Source: Thiomonas sp. FB-Cd
GTDB taxonomy: Bacteria > Pseudomonadota > Gammaproteobacteria > Burkholderiales > Burkholderiaceae_C
NCBI RefSeq assembly: GCF_000733775.1
Contig: NZ_JPOE01000005.1
Coordinates: forward strand, 248,001-312,000
DNA length: 64,000 nucleotides
Reading direction: 5' to 3'
Part shown: piece by piece, positions 1 to 9,058 of the stretch
Layout: every line of letters starts with the position of its first letter
Position numbering within the stretch: position 1 is the stretch's first letter
Made by a program: the position numbers and the translations under genes
The notes under the pieces: model-generated
Seen by the model: only the letters and a program-made list of their open reading frames with translations
Database searches by the model: none
What the model was told of the DNA's origin: nothing

Positions 1-54
1 CAACTCCCTTCCGTGTGGAATTTAAAGAGCAACGCAATGACAAGGGCGCGCCAC

Positions 55-1416
55 TCACGAAAAGCTGCCCGAGTCTTGCGATCCGATCTTGTAGCGTTTG
101 AGTTTTTCCCAAAGGGTTTTGCGGCTGATCCCCAATCTGTCAGCCGTCTTCATCATCTGGCCGCTGTTCTGAGAGACGCATTGCTTGAGGTAATCGCGTT
201 CGATTCGCGCGAGATATTGCTCCAAGGGTTCAGGGTCCGAATTCGCCCCCAAGCCTTGCCCTGGCGTACCTCTCGAGCAGGGCAGCCCGGCTCGCTCCCA
301 GCGCACCCAGCAATCGGGCGAGAAATGGTAGGCCCGATCCAGAGTGGCGAAGAGCTCTCGCACGTTACCCTCCCACGCCTGTAGCTTGGCCCAGCCAATG
401 AATTGGCTGTCAAGACGCTTGGACTGACCCATCTTCGCGTTGAGCGCGTCGACGTGCCGCTGTGCCAGCCATGCAATATCCTGCTCCCGCTCGCGCAGGG
501 GGGGCAGGTGAATGGGAACACCGCTGATTCGAAAAAAGAGATCATGCCTGAACTTCCCGGATTCGACGAGTTTGTCCAGAGGCTTGTGCGTGGCGCAAAT
601 CAATCGCACGGCAACCTGAATCGTCTTCTCGCTGCCCACTCTCCTGATCTGCCCGTCTTGCAACACACGCAGCAACTTTGCTTGAACATTGACGGGCATA
701 TCGCCGATTTCGTCGAGGAATAGGATGCCCCCGTTCGCTTGCTCGAACACGCCCACGTGACGTTTGCACGCGCCGGTGAATGCGCCCGGCTCATGACCAA
801 AAAGCTCTGACTCAAGAAGACCCTCACTGATGGCCGCGCAGTTGATGGCCACGAATGGCGGGCTCGCCTTGGCCGCGCGGCCATTGCATATGCGGGTATG
901 GATGTACTGCGCAACGATTTCTTTGCCCGTACCGGATTCTCCCTGAATCAAGATCGGCAAATCGAGTGTGGAGATGCGATCGATGAGTTGCTCCAATGCG
1001 CGCGAAACGGGGGATACCCCGAACCAGGCATCCGACGAAGCATCATCAAACGGCAACCACTCGTGAATCCGTTGCATCAACAGATCGACGTCAAATGGCT
1101 TCTGAATGTAGTCCCAGGCGCCGTCGCGAACCAGACGCACCGCCTGGGCAACTGAACCGTAACCGGTCATGAACACGACGGGAGGACAGCAACCGCCATA
1201 GCGCTGCGTCATGGCGGCGAGCAATGACTCACCGTCGCCATCAGGTAGGCAAATGTCGCTCAGGACCAAGGGATAAAGCTTGCCATCAAGTGCACGGCGT
1301 GCTTGATCGAGGTCACGGACCCACTCAACGGGGTAGTGTTCCAGTTTGAGTCGTTCCAGCAGGGATTCCCCCATAATGGGATCGTCCTCCACAAGCAATA
1401 TGCGCTGGTCGTACAC
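55..1416 (-). CDS. aioR: AioR: sigma-54-dependent response regulator of arsenite oxidation
   Basis: NtrC-type activator, about 453 residues from the chosen start. The N-terminal receiver has the phospho-acceptor Asp54 (LSDICLPDG) and Lys106. The AAA+ domain follows (Walker A GESGTGKE near 159, sigma-54 contact loop GAFTGA at 211-216, Walker B ILFLDEIGD near 231), then a Fis-type helix-turn-helix at the C-terminus. I chose the GTG at 1416 because a GAGGAG ribosome binding site lies six bases upstream; an ATG at 1488 touching the aioS stop would add 24 residues. It sits last in aioX-aioS-aioR and diverges from aioBA, whose promoter is sigma-54 type, so its job is almost certainly to switch on aioBA. 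The role is inferred from this layout, as in other arsenite oxidisers. Confidence 0.9.
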   Translation of the reverse strand: MYDQRILLVEDDPIMGESLLERLKLEHYPVEWVRDLDQARRALDGKLYPLVLSDICLPDGDGESLLAAMTQRYGGCCPPVVFMTGYGSVAQAVRLVRDGAWDYIQKPFDVDLLMQRIHEWLPFDDASSDAWFGVSPVSRALEQLIDRISTLDLPILIQGESGTGKEIVAQYIHTRICNGRAAKASPPFVAINCAAISEGLLESELFGHEPGAFTGACKRHVGVFEQANGGILFLDEIGDMPVNVQAKLLRVLQDGQIRRVGSEKTIQVAVRLICATHKPLDKLVESGKFRHDLFFRISGVPIHLPPLREREQDIAWLAQRHVDALNAKMGQSKRLDSQFIGWAKLQAWEGNVRELFATLDRAYHFSPDCWVRWERAGLPCSRGTPGQGLGANSDPEPLEQYLARIERDYLKQCVSQNSGQMMKTADRLGISRKTLWEKLKRYKIGSQDSGSFS

Positions 1417-1487
1417 GGCAATCTCCTCGGGACTCGTAGTCGCGCCGCTCTGATGGCAGCATGCGTCAAATGTAATGCCGCTTGGCA

Positions 1488-2927
1488 TCAGGCACGTAGG
1501 GGGATTTCGATAAGGGCTGTCGTCCAGCCATCCGCGTGCGTCAGCACCAGCCTGCCACCAATGTCGGAAAGAAGCCTGCGACTTTCCCACAATCCGAACC
1601 CAACTCCTCCTAGGGGCATGCTTGGCGTGCCAATGCTCGACATCATGGCGGCTGGCGGTGCTTCACCAGCGTTGCACACGGCGATGCGCAAGAGTCCCGC
1701 CGCGGCTGTATCGGCTTGGAGGATTAATGTGCCTCCGGGGTGTGCTGCGCGGCAAGCGTTGAGCAGGATGTTCAAGGTTGCTTGGCGCACCGGGCCAGCG
1801 GCTACGGGAATACTGTTGGGGATGTCGATCCGGGTTTGCAGCCCAACCCTACGCTCACGCTGGCAAGGAGTCATGAGTTCGGCCAGATCACGAAAATCCT
1901 GCTGACTCAGGTCGCGCTCCGCGGGACGCGTTTGTGCCAGAAGTGCCTGTGCGATCGTACGCAGTTGTTCCAACCCCCGGTCGAGAAGGTCGAGGGTCCG
2001 GCCGGTGGTTTCATCAAAGGTTCCAAATCGCGTGGCCGTCCTCAACGCATTGATCATGCCGCCCAACGGATTGTTGATCTCATGGGCAGTGGCGGCAGCC
2101 AAGGTGCCGACGGCGGCAAGCTTTTCGGCTTGCCGCGCCACATCAACTTGTTCCAGCAACCGCGTAAATGCGCCAGCCAAAGCGCCAACTTCATCGGATC
2201 TGACGGACAGCTCGGTGCCCACACGCCGTGCCCGTGAACCGTCCAGGTCCATGGACCGCCGCAGCTCCCCCAGTGGACGGAGCATGCGCCTGCTCAGCAT
2301 CCAGACGACGGGCACAAATACAGCGACGGCCAGTGCGGTGATGGCCGCAATCCACCACAGCATGGATAACAAACGAGATTGATACAAGGCATCACTGACA
2401 GCGTAAACCAGCGTACCAACGCCAGGGCCTGTGCCACTGCGTAGCGCGCTGACGTACAGGCGCCAGCGACCACTTTGAATGGGCGGAGACAGCCCTGGAT
2501 GAACGCTGCCGACCGGGCTCTCAGGCGCCGAAAGCCTAAGGGTCCCCGCAGTCCATAGGGGAGTCCAGTTTGGCAGGCGCGCCGTTGGGAATGCTCGCGG
2601 GTCCGAACTGGCGAAAACCTGCCCATTGGCTCCTAGCACTACCGCCAGAGCCGCCCCGTGTTGTTGCCCAACGTCTGCCTTGGTCACGGAGGTAAGGGCC
2701 TCATACACGGCCCAGACGTTGTCCTGCTGAATCAGTGTCGGCAGGCTCTTGTTCCAAGACGACATGGCCTGGAAAGCGCCTGAGTCAACATCTTCAATAA
2801 GGTAGCGCTGAGTCAATAACCCCAAGCCTGCAGCCATCAACAGCGCCGTCAACACCACCAGCGTTGCCGCGACGAGGGGCAGCCGGAGCAAAAGGGAATT
2901 GCGCAGACTCGGGCGTGCCGTACTCAT
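1488..2927 (-). CDS. aioS: AioS: arsenite-responsive sensor histidine kinase
   Basis: Membrane histidine kinase of 479 residues. Two transmembrane helices (about 15-40 and 188-212) bracket a periplasmic sensor region of about 150 residues. A HAMP linker (about 207-262) leads to the phospho-acceptor His282 in AHEINNPLGG and a C-terminal ATPase domain whose N box is ATLNILLNACRAA and whose G region is GGVGFGLWES. The start overlaps the aioX stop by four bases and the stop is adjacent to aioR, so the three genes are coupled. In characterised aio systems the periplasmic AioX passes the As(III) signal to AioS, which phosphorylates AioR; here that is inferred from order and domain content. Confidence 0.88.
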   Translation of the reverse strand: MSTARPSLRNSLLLRLPLVAATLVVLTALLMAAGLGLLTQRYLIEDVDSGAFQAMSSWNKSLPTLIQQDNVWAVYEALTSVTKADVGQQHGAALAVVLGANGQVFASSDPRAFPTARLPNWTPLWTAGTLRLSAPESPVGSVHPGLSPPIQSGRWRLYVSALRSGTGPGVGTLVYAVSDALYQSRLLSMLWWIAAITALAVAVFVPVVWMLSRRMLRPLGELRRSMDLDGSRARRVGTELSVRSDEVGALAGAFTRLLEQVDVARQAEKLAAVGTLAAATAHEINNPLGGMINALRTATRFGTFDETTGRTLDLLDRGLEQLRTIAQALLAQTRPAERDLSQQDFRDLAELMTPCQRERRVGLQTRIDIPNSIPVAAGPVRQATLNILLNACRAAHPGGTLILQADTAAAGLLRIAVCNAGEAPPAAMMSSIGTPSMPLGGVGFGLWESRRLLSDIGGRLVLTHADGWTTALIEIPLRA

Positions 2928-3814
2928 GCCGTTTCGTAAATTGCCCCAACGGGAATCGGGGCATGCGTCCCATCCAGAATCTCGCTCAACTCTTGAATCC
3001 CGGAAAACCAGCCTTCCTGCGGCAAAAGGAAAGTTTGCAAGTCCAGAACTTCGAGCAACCGCCGTCCTTCCACGAAACTTTGCGCATCGAGCAAAGCGTG
3101 TTGCAGGTGCGCGTGAAGGGTCGGCTCAAGGTTTTTGCGTGTGACGATCGGTGGAAAACCGTAGCGCTTCGACTTCGCCACGATCCGGGTCTTGAGTGCC
3201 GACGGCGATCGCTTCTGATGAAGGATTTCCCAGATATAGCCATCAACCGTTCCCGAATCGGCCAGTCCACTGCCTACAGCCTCGACCACTTTATGGAGTG
3301 AGTACGTATAAAAGGTGCCCCTGAAAAAGCTCTGTGGGGTTTGCCCCATTCCCCGCAGGGCGACCACAGGTACGAGATAACCCGAATTGGACAATGGGTC
3401 ATCGAATGCAAAGACATCACCCTTCAGATCAGCAAGCGAATGGGCCTGGGTTCTCCCTGCCGAGGTGATCAGATAGCTCTGGTACCAGGGCTGGCCATGC
3501 CAGCCCGGCTGGGCGCATAGCCTGACGAACCCCTTGGCAACGACGTAGGGAAATCCACAGATCCACGCGGCCTCCATTTCATCCGAGCGCAAAGCTTCGA
3601 GGGATTCCTGATAGCTCGACTTCTGGATGATCTGCACCGGCATGCCCAACCGGGACTGTAAAAAATCCTGCCATAGATGAATTGCCCCATCGTGCAGAAA
3701 AACATCCGTCACCCCAAACCGGAACGCCTTGACGCCTATCGCGCGATTGACTTGCGCCAATGCCCGAGACGCGCCAGCAAGCCCCAACATCGCAATCAGT
3801 GCTCTCCGATCCAT
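2924..3814 (-). CDS. aioX: AioX: periplasmic arsenite-binding protein (PhnD/phosphonate-binding fold)
   Basis: 296-residue periplasmic binding protein of the phosphate/phosphonate ABC-transporter binding family. The N-terminus has two arginines followed by a hydrophobic stretch and ALAQ, a likely signal peptide with cleavage near residue 21. The family core is visible (FRFGVTDVFLHDGA, FAFDDPLSNSGYLVP). Cys86 in EAAWICGFPYV is at the place where AioX proteins carry a cysteine reported to be needed for arsenite sensing; that correspondence is from memory. No ABC permease or ATPase lies nearby, which supports a sensory rather than transport role. First gene of the regulatory operon, diverging from aioB. 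Confidence 0.85.
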   Translation of the reverse strand: MDRRALIAMLGLAGASRALAQVNRAIGVKAFRFGVTDVFLHDGAIHLWQDFLQSRLGMPVQIIQKSSYQESLEALRSDEMEAAWICGFPYVVAKGFVRLCAQPGWHGQPWYQSYLITSAGRTQAHSLADLKGDVFAFDDPLSNSGYLVPVVALRGMGQTPQSFFRGTFYTYSLHKVVEAVGSGLADSGTVDGYIWEILHQKRSPSALKTRIVAKSKRYGFPPIVTRKNLEPTLHAHLQHALLDAQSFVEGRRLLEVLDLQTFLLPQEGWFSGIQELSEILDGTHAPIPVGAIYETA

Positions 3815-3828
3815 GACTGAACTCCGAC

Positions 3829-3876
3829 GTTACGAACGAGAAACACTTCGACCGACGCGCGTTACGCATTCGTAAC
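3829..3876. promoter_or_regulatory. Two GTTAC-N6-GNAAC dyads, probable AioR enhancer sites
   Basis: Two copies of an inverted repeat of the form GTTAC-N6-GNAAC lie at 3829-3844 (GTTACGAACGAGAAAC) and 3861-3876 (GTTACGCATTCGTAAC). They start 32 bp apart, about three helical turns. The second is embedded in a perfect 10-bp inverted repeat (3857-3866 with 3871-3880). They sit roughly 120 and 150 bp upstream of the predicted aioB transcription start, the usual place for a sigma-54 activator. A dyad of similar shape has been proposed for AioR elsewhere; I cite this from memory. Confidence 0.65.
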
Positions 3877-3961
3877 GCGCAATTCGCCTTGGACGCGCCG
3901 CTTCGCGCGAAATGGCGCCTAGGTTGTTGATTTATCGACTTTGACGCTCCACGACCCGCCT

Positions 3962-3976
3962 CGGCATGGGGCTTGC
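3962..3976 (+). promoter_or_regulatory. Sigma-54 (-24/-12) promoter of aioBA
   Basis: CGGCATGGGGCTTGC matches the RpoN consensus TGGCACG-N4-TTGC in 9 of the 11 defined positions, including the essential GG and GC with correct spacing. The predicted start of transcription is near 3988, about 34 bases before the aioB ATG. It fits the sigma-54 activator encoded by aioR next door. Confidence 0.82.
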
Positions 3977-4021
3977 GTAGGTTAGGGGCGATTGTGCAAT
4001 TCCCAACCCAGAGGAGACATC

Positions 4022-4561
4022 ATGACCGAAAGACTTTCGCGCCGCATATTCTTGAAAGTTGCCGGAACGAGCGTAGCAGGCGTGGGTGCGGCCGTCACTC
4101 CGGTCGGCTCCGCAATGGCCGCCGGCAATAGCCAAGCTGCCGCGCAGGCCGCGGCTGGCGCCGCGGTGTTGCCCTACCCCAAAACTTCCGTGGGCAAAGC
4201 CGGGGCCATGCAGGCCAACACCCCCGTCTCATTCAACTACCCCGATGCCGATTCCCCATGCGTGGCCATCAAAATGGGGGAGCGCGTAGCGGGGGGCGTC
4301 GGTCCGGATGGCGACATCGTGGCCTACAGCAACCTGTGCACCCACATGGGCTGCCCGTTGATGTACGACCCGGCCACGAAAAGCTTCAAGTGCCCGTGCC
4401 ACTACAGCATGTTCGACCCCGAGAAGTCCGGCCAGATGATCTGCGGCCAAGCCACGCAGGATCTGCCCCAAATCCAACTCAGCTATGACCCGACGTCCGA
4501 CTCAGTGCACGCCGTGGCCGTCAATGGCCTGATCTACGGCCGCCAAGCCAACGTCCTGTAA
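4022..4561 (+). CDS. aioB: AioB: arsenite oxidase small (Rieske) subunit
   Basis: 179-residue Rieske [2Fe-2S] subunit of the periplasmic arsenite oxidase; it passes electrons from the molybdenum subunit AioA to a soluble acceptor. A Tat signal ([10 protein letters not shown], then AMAAG near 31-35) is present. Cluster ligands are Cys106 and His108 (CTHMGC) and Cys124 and His127 (CPCH). Cys111 and Cys126 are in the positions that form a disulphide in bc1-type Rieske proteins. The ATG is preceded by GAGGAG with a five-base spacer. AioA follows after 29 bases with its own ribosome binding site. Confidence 0.95.
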   Translation: MTERLSRRIFLKVAGTSVAGVGAAVTPVGSAMAAGNSQAAAQAAAGAAVLPYPKTSVGKAGAMQANTPVSFNYPDADSPCVAIKMGERVAGGVGPDGDIVAYSNLCTHMGCPLMYDPATKSFKCPCHYSMFDPEKSGQMICGQATQDLPQIQLSYDPTSDSVHAVAVNGLIYGRQANVL

Positions 4562-4590
4562 GCCGCCCCCCCTCAGAGGAGACAAACACC

Positions 4591-7113
4591 ATGTCGCAAT
4601 TCAAGGATCGTGTCGCGCTGCCGCCTGTCGACGCGCAGAAAACAAATCTCACGTGCCAGTTCTGCATCGTCGGCTGCGGTTATCACGCGTACAAGTGGGA
4701 TGCTGAACGCGAGGGCGGTCGCGCTCCCAATCAGAACGCGCTCGGGCAGGACTTTCGCAAGCAGCTCCCACCTTTCGCCGCAACCATGACCCCGGCGATG
4801 ACGAACGTGCTCACGGACAAAAACGGCAAGCGCTACAACGTCATGATCGTGCCCGACAAGGCCTGTGTGGTGAACCAAGGGCTTAGCTCCACACGCGGAG
4901 GCAAGATGGCTTCCTACTTCTACAACGCCGATGGCATCACGCGCGAGCGCCTTCTTCACCCTCGCATGTACCAGGGCGGGCAATGGCTGGATACGTCCTG
5001 GGACTATGCCCTGCAGGTGTATGGCGGCATGGTCAAGAAAATCCTCGACAAGGATGGACCCGACGCCATCGCCGTGGCGATGTTCGATCATGGTGGCTCC
5101 GGTGGCGGGTTCGAGAACACGTGGGGCACTGGCAAACTCATCTTCTCAGCGATCCAGACACCGACGGTACGCATCCACAACCGTCCAGCCTATAACTCCG
5201 AATGCCACGGCAATCGCGACATGGGCATTTTCGAGTTGAACAACAGCTACGAAGACGCCGAACTCGCCGATGTGATCTGGTCGAACGGCAACAACCCATA
5301 CGAGAACCAGTCGAATTACTTTCTCGTGCACTGGCTTCCCAACCTGCAAGGGGCGACTGTGGACAAGAAAAAGAAAATGTTTCCCGACGAGCCTGTGGCT
5401 GCTGGGAAGTTCATTTTTGTCGATCCACGGCGTACACCATCGATTTCGATTTCCGAGTCGGTCGCCAAAGACCAGGTGCTGCATTTGGCCATCAATCCGG
5501 GCACGGATGGCGCCTTGTGGAACGGCCTTCTGACCTACATCGTGGACCAGGGCTGGATCGACAAGGATTTCATTGCCAACCACACGGAAGGCTTCGAAGC
5601 GGCAGTGAACGCGAACAAGATGTCCCTTGATGAATGCAGCCGAATTACAGGACTACCCGTGGCGCAAATCAAGCAGGCGGCCGAATGGAGCTACAAGCCC
5701 AAGGCTCCGGGTAAGTTGCCCCGCGCCATGCACGCGTTCGAGAAGGGCATCATCTGGGGCAACAACAACTACGTGACTGAGCAGGCGATGGGTGCCGTGG
5801 TGGTGGCCACCCATAACGTGGGCCGCCGTGGCGCGGGATGGGTGCGCATGGGCGGCCATCAGGAAGGCTATTGCCGACCAGGTTATCCAGAGCCCGCCCA
5901 TCGCTACCCCGCAGCGAATTTCCCCATTCCCATGCACGACAAATTGATCGAGGTCGACGATTACCTGATCAATGGCAAGGGCAAAATGATGACCTATTGG
6001 GCCTGCAATAGTTTCCAGACGACCAACAACGCGCAGGCCCTGCGCGATGCCGTCATTCGCCGCAGCCAGATCGTCCGCCAAGCTATGGCCAAGGCTCATG
6101 GGGCAACGCCCAAAGAGATGGTGGATGTGATTTACGCTGCCACGCAAAAGGGCGGTTTGTTTGTCGGCATGATGAACATCTACCCGACCATGCTTGCCGA
6201 GGCAGCGCATGTCATGTTCCCCGCGGCCGTCTCAGGCGAGATGAACTTGACCTCAATGAACGGCGAGCGGCGCATGCGCCTGTCTGAGAAATTTATCGAT
6301 CCCCCAGGCGAAGCCCTGCCCGATTGCTTGATCGCGGCAAGGATCGCGAACACCGTGCGTGTGATGTACGAGGGAGAGGGCAACGCAAAAATGGCCAAGC
6401 GGTTCGAGGGCTTCCAATGGAGCACCGAAGAGGACGCTTTCAACGATGGTTTCCGTCGAGCCGGTCAACCCGGAGTGGGCGAAATCGACAGCCAAGGCGG
6501 CAAAACCGGCTATATGGCGACTTACCCGCTGCTGAGCAAGGCGGCCAATAATGGCGTTCAACTGCCGGTGAAGAAGGTTGACGGCGACAAGCTCATCGGT
6601 ACCGAGATGTTGTACGTGGACGGCAAGTTCGACACGCCCAATGGCAAGGCCAAGGTATTTCCGGCCAAATGGGCAGGCATGCTCAAGCCGGCCGCCGATC
6701 TCAAGGCCAAGTACACGTATTGGATCAACAACGGACGCCTCAACGAGGTCTGGCAGTCTTGGTTCAACAACGAGTTCGATTCCTTCATCACTGATCGCTA
6801 TCCAGTGGCCATCATCCAGATGAACCCCGGTGACATGAAGGCATTGGGCATCCAGGCCACGGATATCGTCGAGGTTTACAACGACTATGGCACGACCACC
6901 GCCATGGCATACCCCGAACCCTCGCTCAAGCAGCATGAAACTTTTATGGTATTCGGCGCACCCAAGGGTGTTCAGGGTTCAGTGACCAGCACGGCGACCG
7001 ATGCGCATTTCCTGCCTTATTACAAGGGGGCGTGGGGCAACATACGTCGCATCGGGTCCATGCCTGACTGGAAGCGCAAGGTTTCCACCAAGAGCCGGAT
7101 GTACGGCACTTGA
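4591..7113 (+). CDS. aioA: AioA: arsenite oxidase large molybdopterin subunit
   Basis: 840-residue catalytic subunit, oxidising As(III) to As(V) at a bis-molybdopterin guanine dinucleotide site. Near the N-terminus C22-x2-C25-x3-C29 ([16 protein letters not shown]) provides the three ligands of the [3Fe-4S] cluster typical of AioA. There is no signal peptide, as expected for a subunit exported together with the Tat-signal-bearing AioB. The length is normal for the family and family-specific stretches such as [17 protein letters not shown] and [12 protein letters not shown] are present. Transcribed with aioB from the sigma-54 promoter; a GC-rich hairpin follows the stop. Confidence 0.96.
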   Translation: MSQFKDRVALPPVDAQKTNLTCQFCIVGCGYHAYKWDAEREGGRAPNQNALGQDFRKQLPPFAATMTPAMTNVLTDKNGKRYNVMIVPDKACVVNQGLSSTRGGKMASYFYNADGITRERLLHPRMYQGGQWLDTSWDYALQVYGGMVKKILDKDGPDAIAVAMFDHGGSGGGFENTWGTGKLIFSAIQTPTVRIHNRPAYNSECHGNRDMGIFELNNSYEDAELADVIWSNGNNPYENQSNYFLVHWLPNLQGATVDKKKKMFPDEPVAAGKFIFVDPRRTPSISISESVAKDQVLHLAINPGTDGALWNGLLTYIVDQGWIDKDFIANHTEGFEAAVNANKMSLDECSRITGLPVAQIKQAAEWSYKPKAPGKLPRAMHAFEKGIIWGNNNYVTEQAMGAVVVATHNVGRRGAGWVRMGGHQEGYCRPGYPEPAHRYPAANFPIPMHDKLIEVDDYLINGKGKMMTYWACNSFQTTNNAQALRDAVIRRSQIVRQAMAKAHGATPKEMVDVIYAATQKGGLFVGMMNIYPTMLAEAAHVMFPAAVSGEMNLTSMNGERRMRLSEKFIDPPGEALPDCLIAARIANTVRVMYEGEGNAKMAKRFEGFQWSTEEDAFNDGFRRAGQPGVGEIDSQGGKTGYMATYPLLSKAANNGVQLPVKKVDGDKLIGTEMLYVDGKFDTPNGKAKVFPAKWAGMLKPAADLKAKYTYWINNGRLNEVWQSWFNNEFDSFITDRYPVAIIQMNPGDMKALGIQATDIVEVYNDYGTTTAMAYPEPSLKQHETFMVFGAPKGVQGSVTSTATDAHFLPYYKGAWGNIRRIGSMPDWKRKVSTKSRMYGT

Positions 7114-7128
7114 CGAATTGAGCGTTTT

Positions 7129-7152
7129 CCCGGGGCCAGCGGCGGCTCCGGG
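7129..7152 (+). terminator. GC-rich hairpin after aioA
   Basis: CCCGGGGCC pairs with GGCTCCGGG (8 of 9) around a six-base loop, 16 bases after the aioA stop. There is no T-run after the stem, so it is a weak terminator candidate or an mRNA 3'-stabilising structure. Confidence 0.4.
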
Positions 7153-7250
7153 AACGGCCGCGCGGTTGCTGGCGCGGCGACTCCTTGGGCTCCCCGTCGG
7201 AGCTCATCTTTTGAGATCCAAGACTGCACAGCACACATCCGAGACCAACG

Positions 7251-7450
7251 ATGAAGAAGCCCCCTGCGCTCGCCCTACTTTGCTTTGAGCTTTCGCATTT
7301 CAGGCTTGGCCCGCCTCTGACGTGATGGCTCTTGCCAAACACAAGAACTGCTGGCCTGCCATGCCGTAGGCGCGAAGACCGTCAGCCGCGCATACAGAAT
7401 TGCTGCGCAGAAATATGCGGGTGAACCGGGTGCCGAACAGATGCTCGTTA
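7251..7450 (+). pseudogene. Decayed c-type cytochrome (cytC-like) downstream of aioA, cut by IS630
   Basis: An ATG at 7251 opens a signal-peptide-like start (MKKPPALALLCF). Then, across frame changes, come ALAKHKNC and, from about 7352, LACHAVGAKTV and AAQKYAGEPGAEQML, the hallmark sequence of a small class I cytochrome c (c551/c552 type). The two heme-binding cysteine codons (7349-7351 and 7357-7359) are one base too close, so CxxCH is out of frame; at least one further shift lies in the signal region. The reading stops at the left end of the insertion sequence; I could not find the missing C-terminal half beyond it. A cytochrome c follows aioA in several arsenite oxidisers as electron acceptor, which suits this position. 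Confidence 0.6.
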
Positions 7451-8570
7451 TAGACACGGCACGATTTATCCGTGAACTTTAATGTGCCTGTGGTGTCTTA
7501 CTACAGATGGAAAAAGAAGACGCCCGCAAGCAGTCGCGAGAAGTACTGCACGAGAGACGAAAACAAGTCATCCGCATGCACCGCAAAGGGATGCCAGTGA
7601 TGCAGATTGTTGAGCACAGCGGTCTCAGTTGGTATGCCGTGAACGCTGCGCTGACCGCGTATTCGACTGCGGGGGCAGCGGCACTCAAGCCTGCTGCACG
7701 TGGCAAGAAACCAGGCAGTGGACGCATGCTGAGCGAATCGCAAGAGAACGCGGTTCGGCAACTCATCTGCGACAAGCGCCCTGAACAACTGAAGATGGAA
7801 TTTGCGCTATGGAACCGGGCTGCGGTCATGCAGTTGGTTGAACGCGAATGCGGCATCAAGTTGTCGGTGCGCGGCGTTGGCAACTACCTCAAGCGCTGGG
7901 GATTCACGCCGCAAAAGCCGATCAAGAAGGCGTATGAGCAGCGTCCAGAAGCCGTACAAGCCTGGCTGGACGATGAATACCCGGCCATCGAACAACGCGC
8001 CAAGTCCGAGGGTGCCGAGATTCACTGGGGCGACGAAACCGCGGTCGTGAATACCGACGTGCGTGGCCGCTGCTACGCACCGGCGGGCAAAACACCGGTG
8101 ACCTTTGCGGTCGGTGGCACACGCCAGAAACTGTCGATGATCGCCACCGTCACCAACCAGGGCACGACACGCTGGATGATCATTGACGAGGCGTTCAACG
8201 CAGACAAGCTGATTGAGTTTCTGGGTGCACTGATCCAGGACGCCGGCAAGAAAGTGTTCCTGATTCTCGACAACCTGCGCGTCCATCACAGCAAGCCGGT
8301 CAAGGCCTGGGTTGAGAGGCGTCAAGACAAGATCGAGTTGTTCTATCTGCCCAGCTATAGCCCTGAGCTCAACCCGGAAGAACGGCTCAATGCCGATTTG
8401 AAACAGGCTCCTTATACGAAGGTGCCGGTACGCACCAAGGCCAAATTGAAAACCGCCGCAACAGAGCACATGCAGACGTTGGAGAAATCACCCGCGCGGG
8501 TGAGAAAGTTCTTCCAGGATGCACGCGTTAAATATGCAGCATGATTCACGGATAAATCAGGCCGGATCAA
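7451..8570 (+). mobile_element. Complete IS630-family insertion sequence
   Basis: The element is 1,120 bp. The ends (7451-7476 and 8545-8570) are imperfect 26-bp inverted repeats, with the inner 14 bases (GATTTATCCGTGAA) perfectly matched. TA dinucleotides flank both ends (7449-7450 and 8571-8572), the target duplication expected of IS630/mariner elements. It contains a single intact transposase gene. It separates aioBA and the cytochrome remnant from the nitroreductase gene. Confidence 0.88.
7507..8544 (+). CDS. IS630-family DDE transposase
   Basis: 345 residues, intact. An N-terminal helix-turn-helix region (MQIVEHSGLSWYAVNAAL) is followed by a winged-helix part and the DDE catalytic core: first Asp in HWGDETAVV, second Asp in LILDNLRVHH, and Glu in SPELNPEERLNADLK. 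These are the usual IS630 signatures. Catalyses cut-and-paste movement into TA targets. Intact frame and intact ends suggest recent arrival and possible activity. Confidence 0.93.
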   Translation: MEKEDARKQSREVLHERRKQVIRMHRKGMPVMQIVEHSGLSWYAVNAALTAYSTAGAAALKPAARGKKPGSGRMLSESQENAVRQLICDKRPEQLKMEFALWNRAAVMQLVERECGIKLSVRGVGNYLKRWGFTPQKPIKKAYEQRPEAVQAWLDDEYPAIEQRAKSEGAEIHWGDETAVVNTDVRGRCYAPAGKTPVTFAVGGTRQKLSMIATVTNQGTTRWMIIDEAFNADKLIEFLGALIQDAGKKVFLILDNLRVHHSKPVKAWVERRQDKIELFYLPSYSPELNPEERLNADLKQAPYTKVPVRTKAKLKTAATEHMQTLEKSPARVRKFFQDARVKYAA

Positions 8571-9058
8571 TAGTGTTCTGCCGTTCGAGGAACAGGTGTG
8601 AGCAACTCCACTGCCCTCTCCCCGAGGAAAAGACATGCCCACGTTAGACACTCTGTCCAATGTTTCAGATCCAAAACACGAGGATTAGTCTATGGGCTGA
8701 CACCAGAAGAGTTCCAGCGAGAAGCCAATACGAATCCGGTCTTGCGCGCCCTGATTGGTTATCGCAAATCGGGCCACAGGACCGTGCGCGTGAATGCAGC
8801 GGGGCAGGCCCGTTGCCGTTCCTTTCCTGCCTAAATACCAGGATTTAAATACCAGGATTTCGCCGCGCAACTGATGAACGAGGCCAACGCACGGTGCTGC
8901 CACCGGGTCACCCCATCTCACACCGGGACCGACTGAGTCCATTGAGATGATGATCTTTTATGCCCAAAACACCGATGAACTATGTAGCCATTGCTGGCCT
9001 TCGAGGAATTTGGCCTTGCGGTGACCCGATTCTCAGCAATCCCAGGATGAATAACGCA
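8571..9058. other. Spacer between IS630 and the nitroreductase gene
   Basis: About 490 bases with no gene I can support. A 14-bp tandem duplication (AAATACCAGGATTT twice, 8833-8860) is present. A short plus-strand stretch around 8690-8800 reads YGLTPEEFQREANTNPVL and may be a remnant of a coding sequence, but I cannot assign it. Confidence 0.4.
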
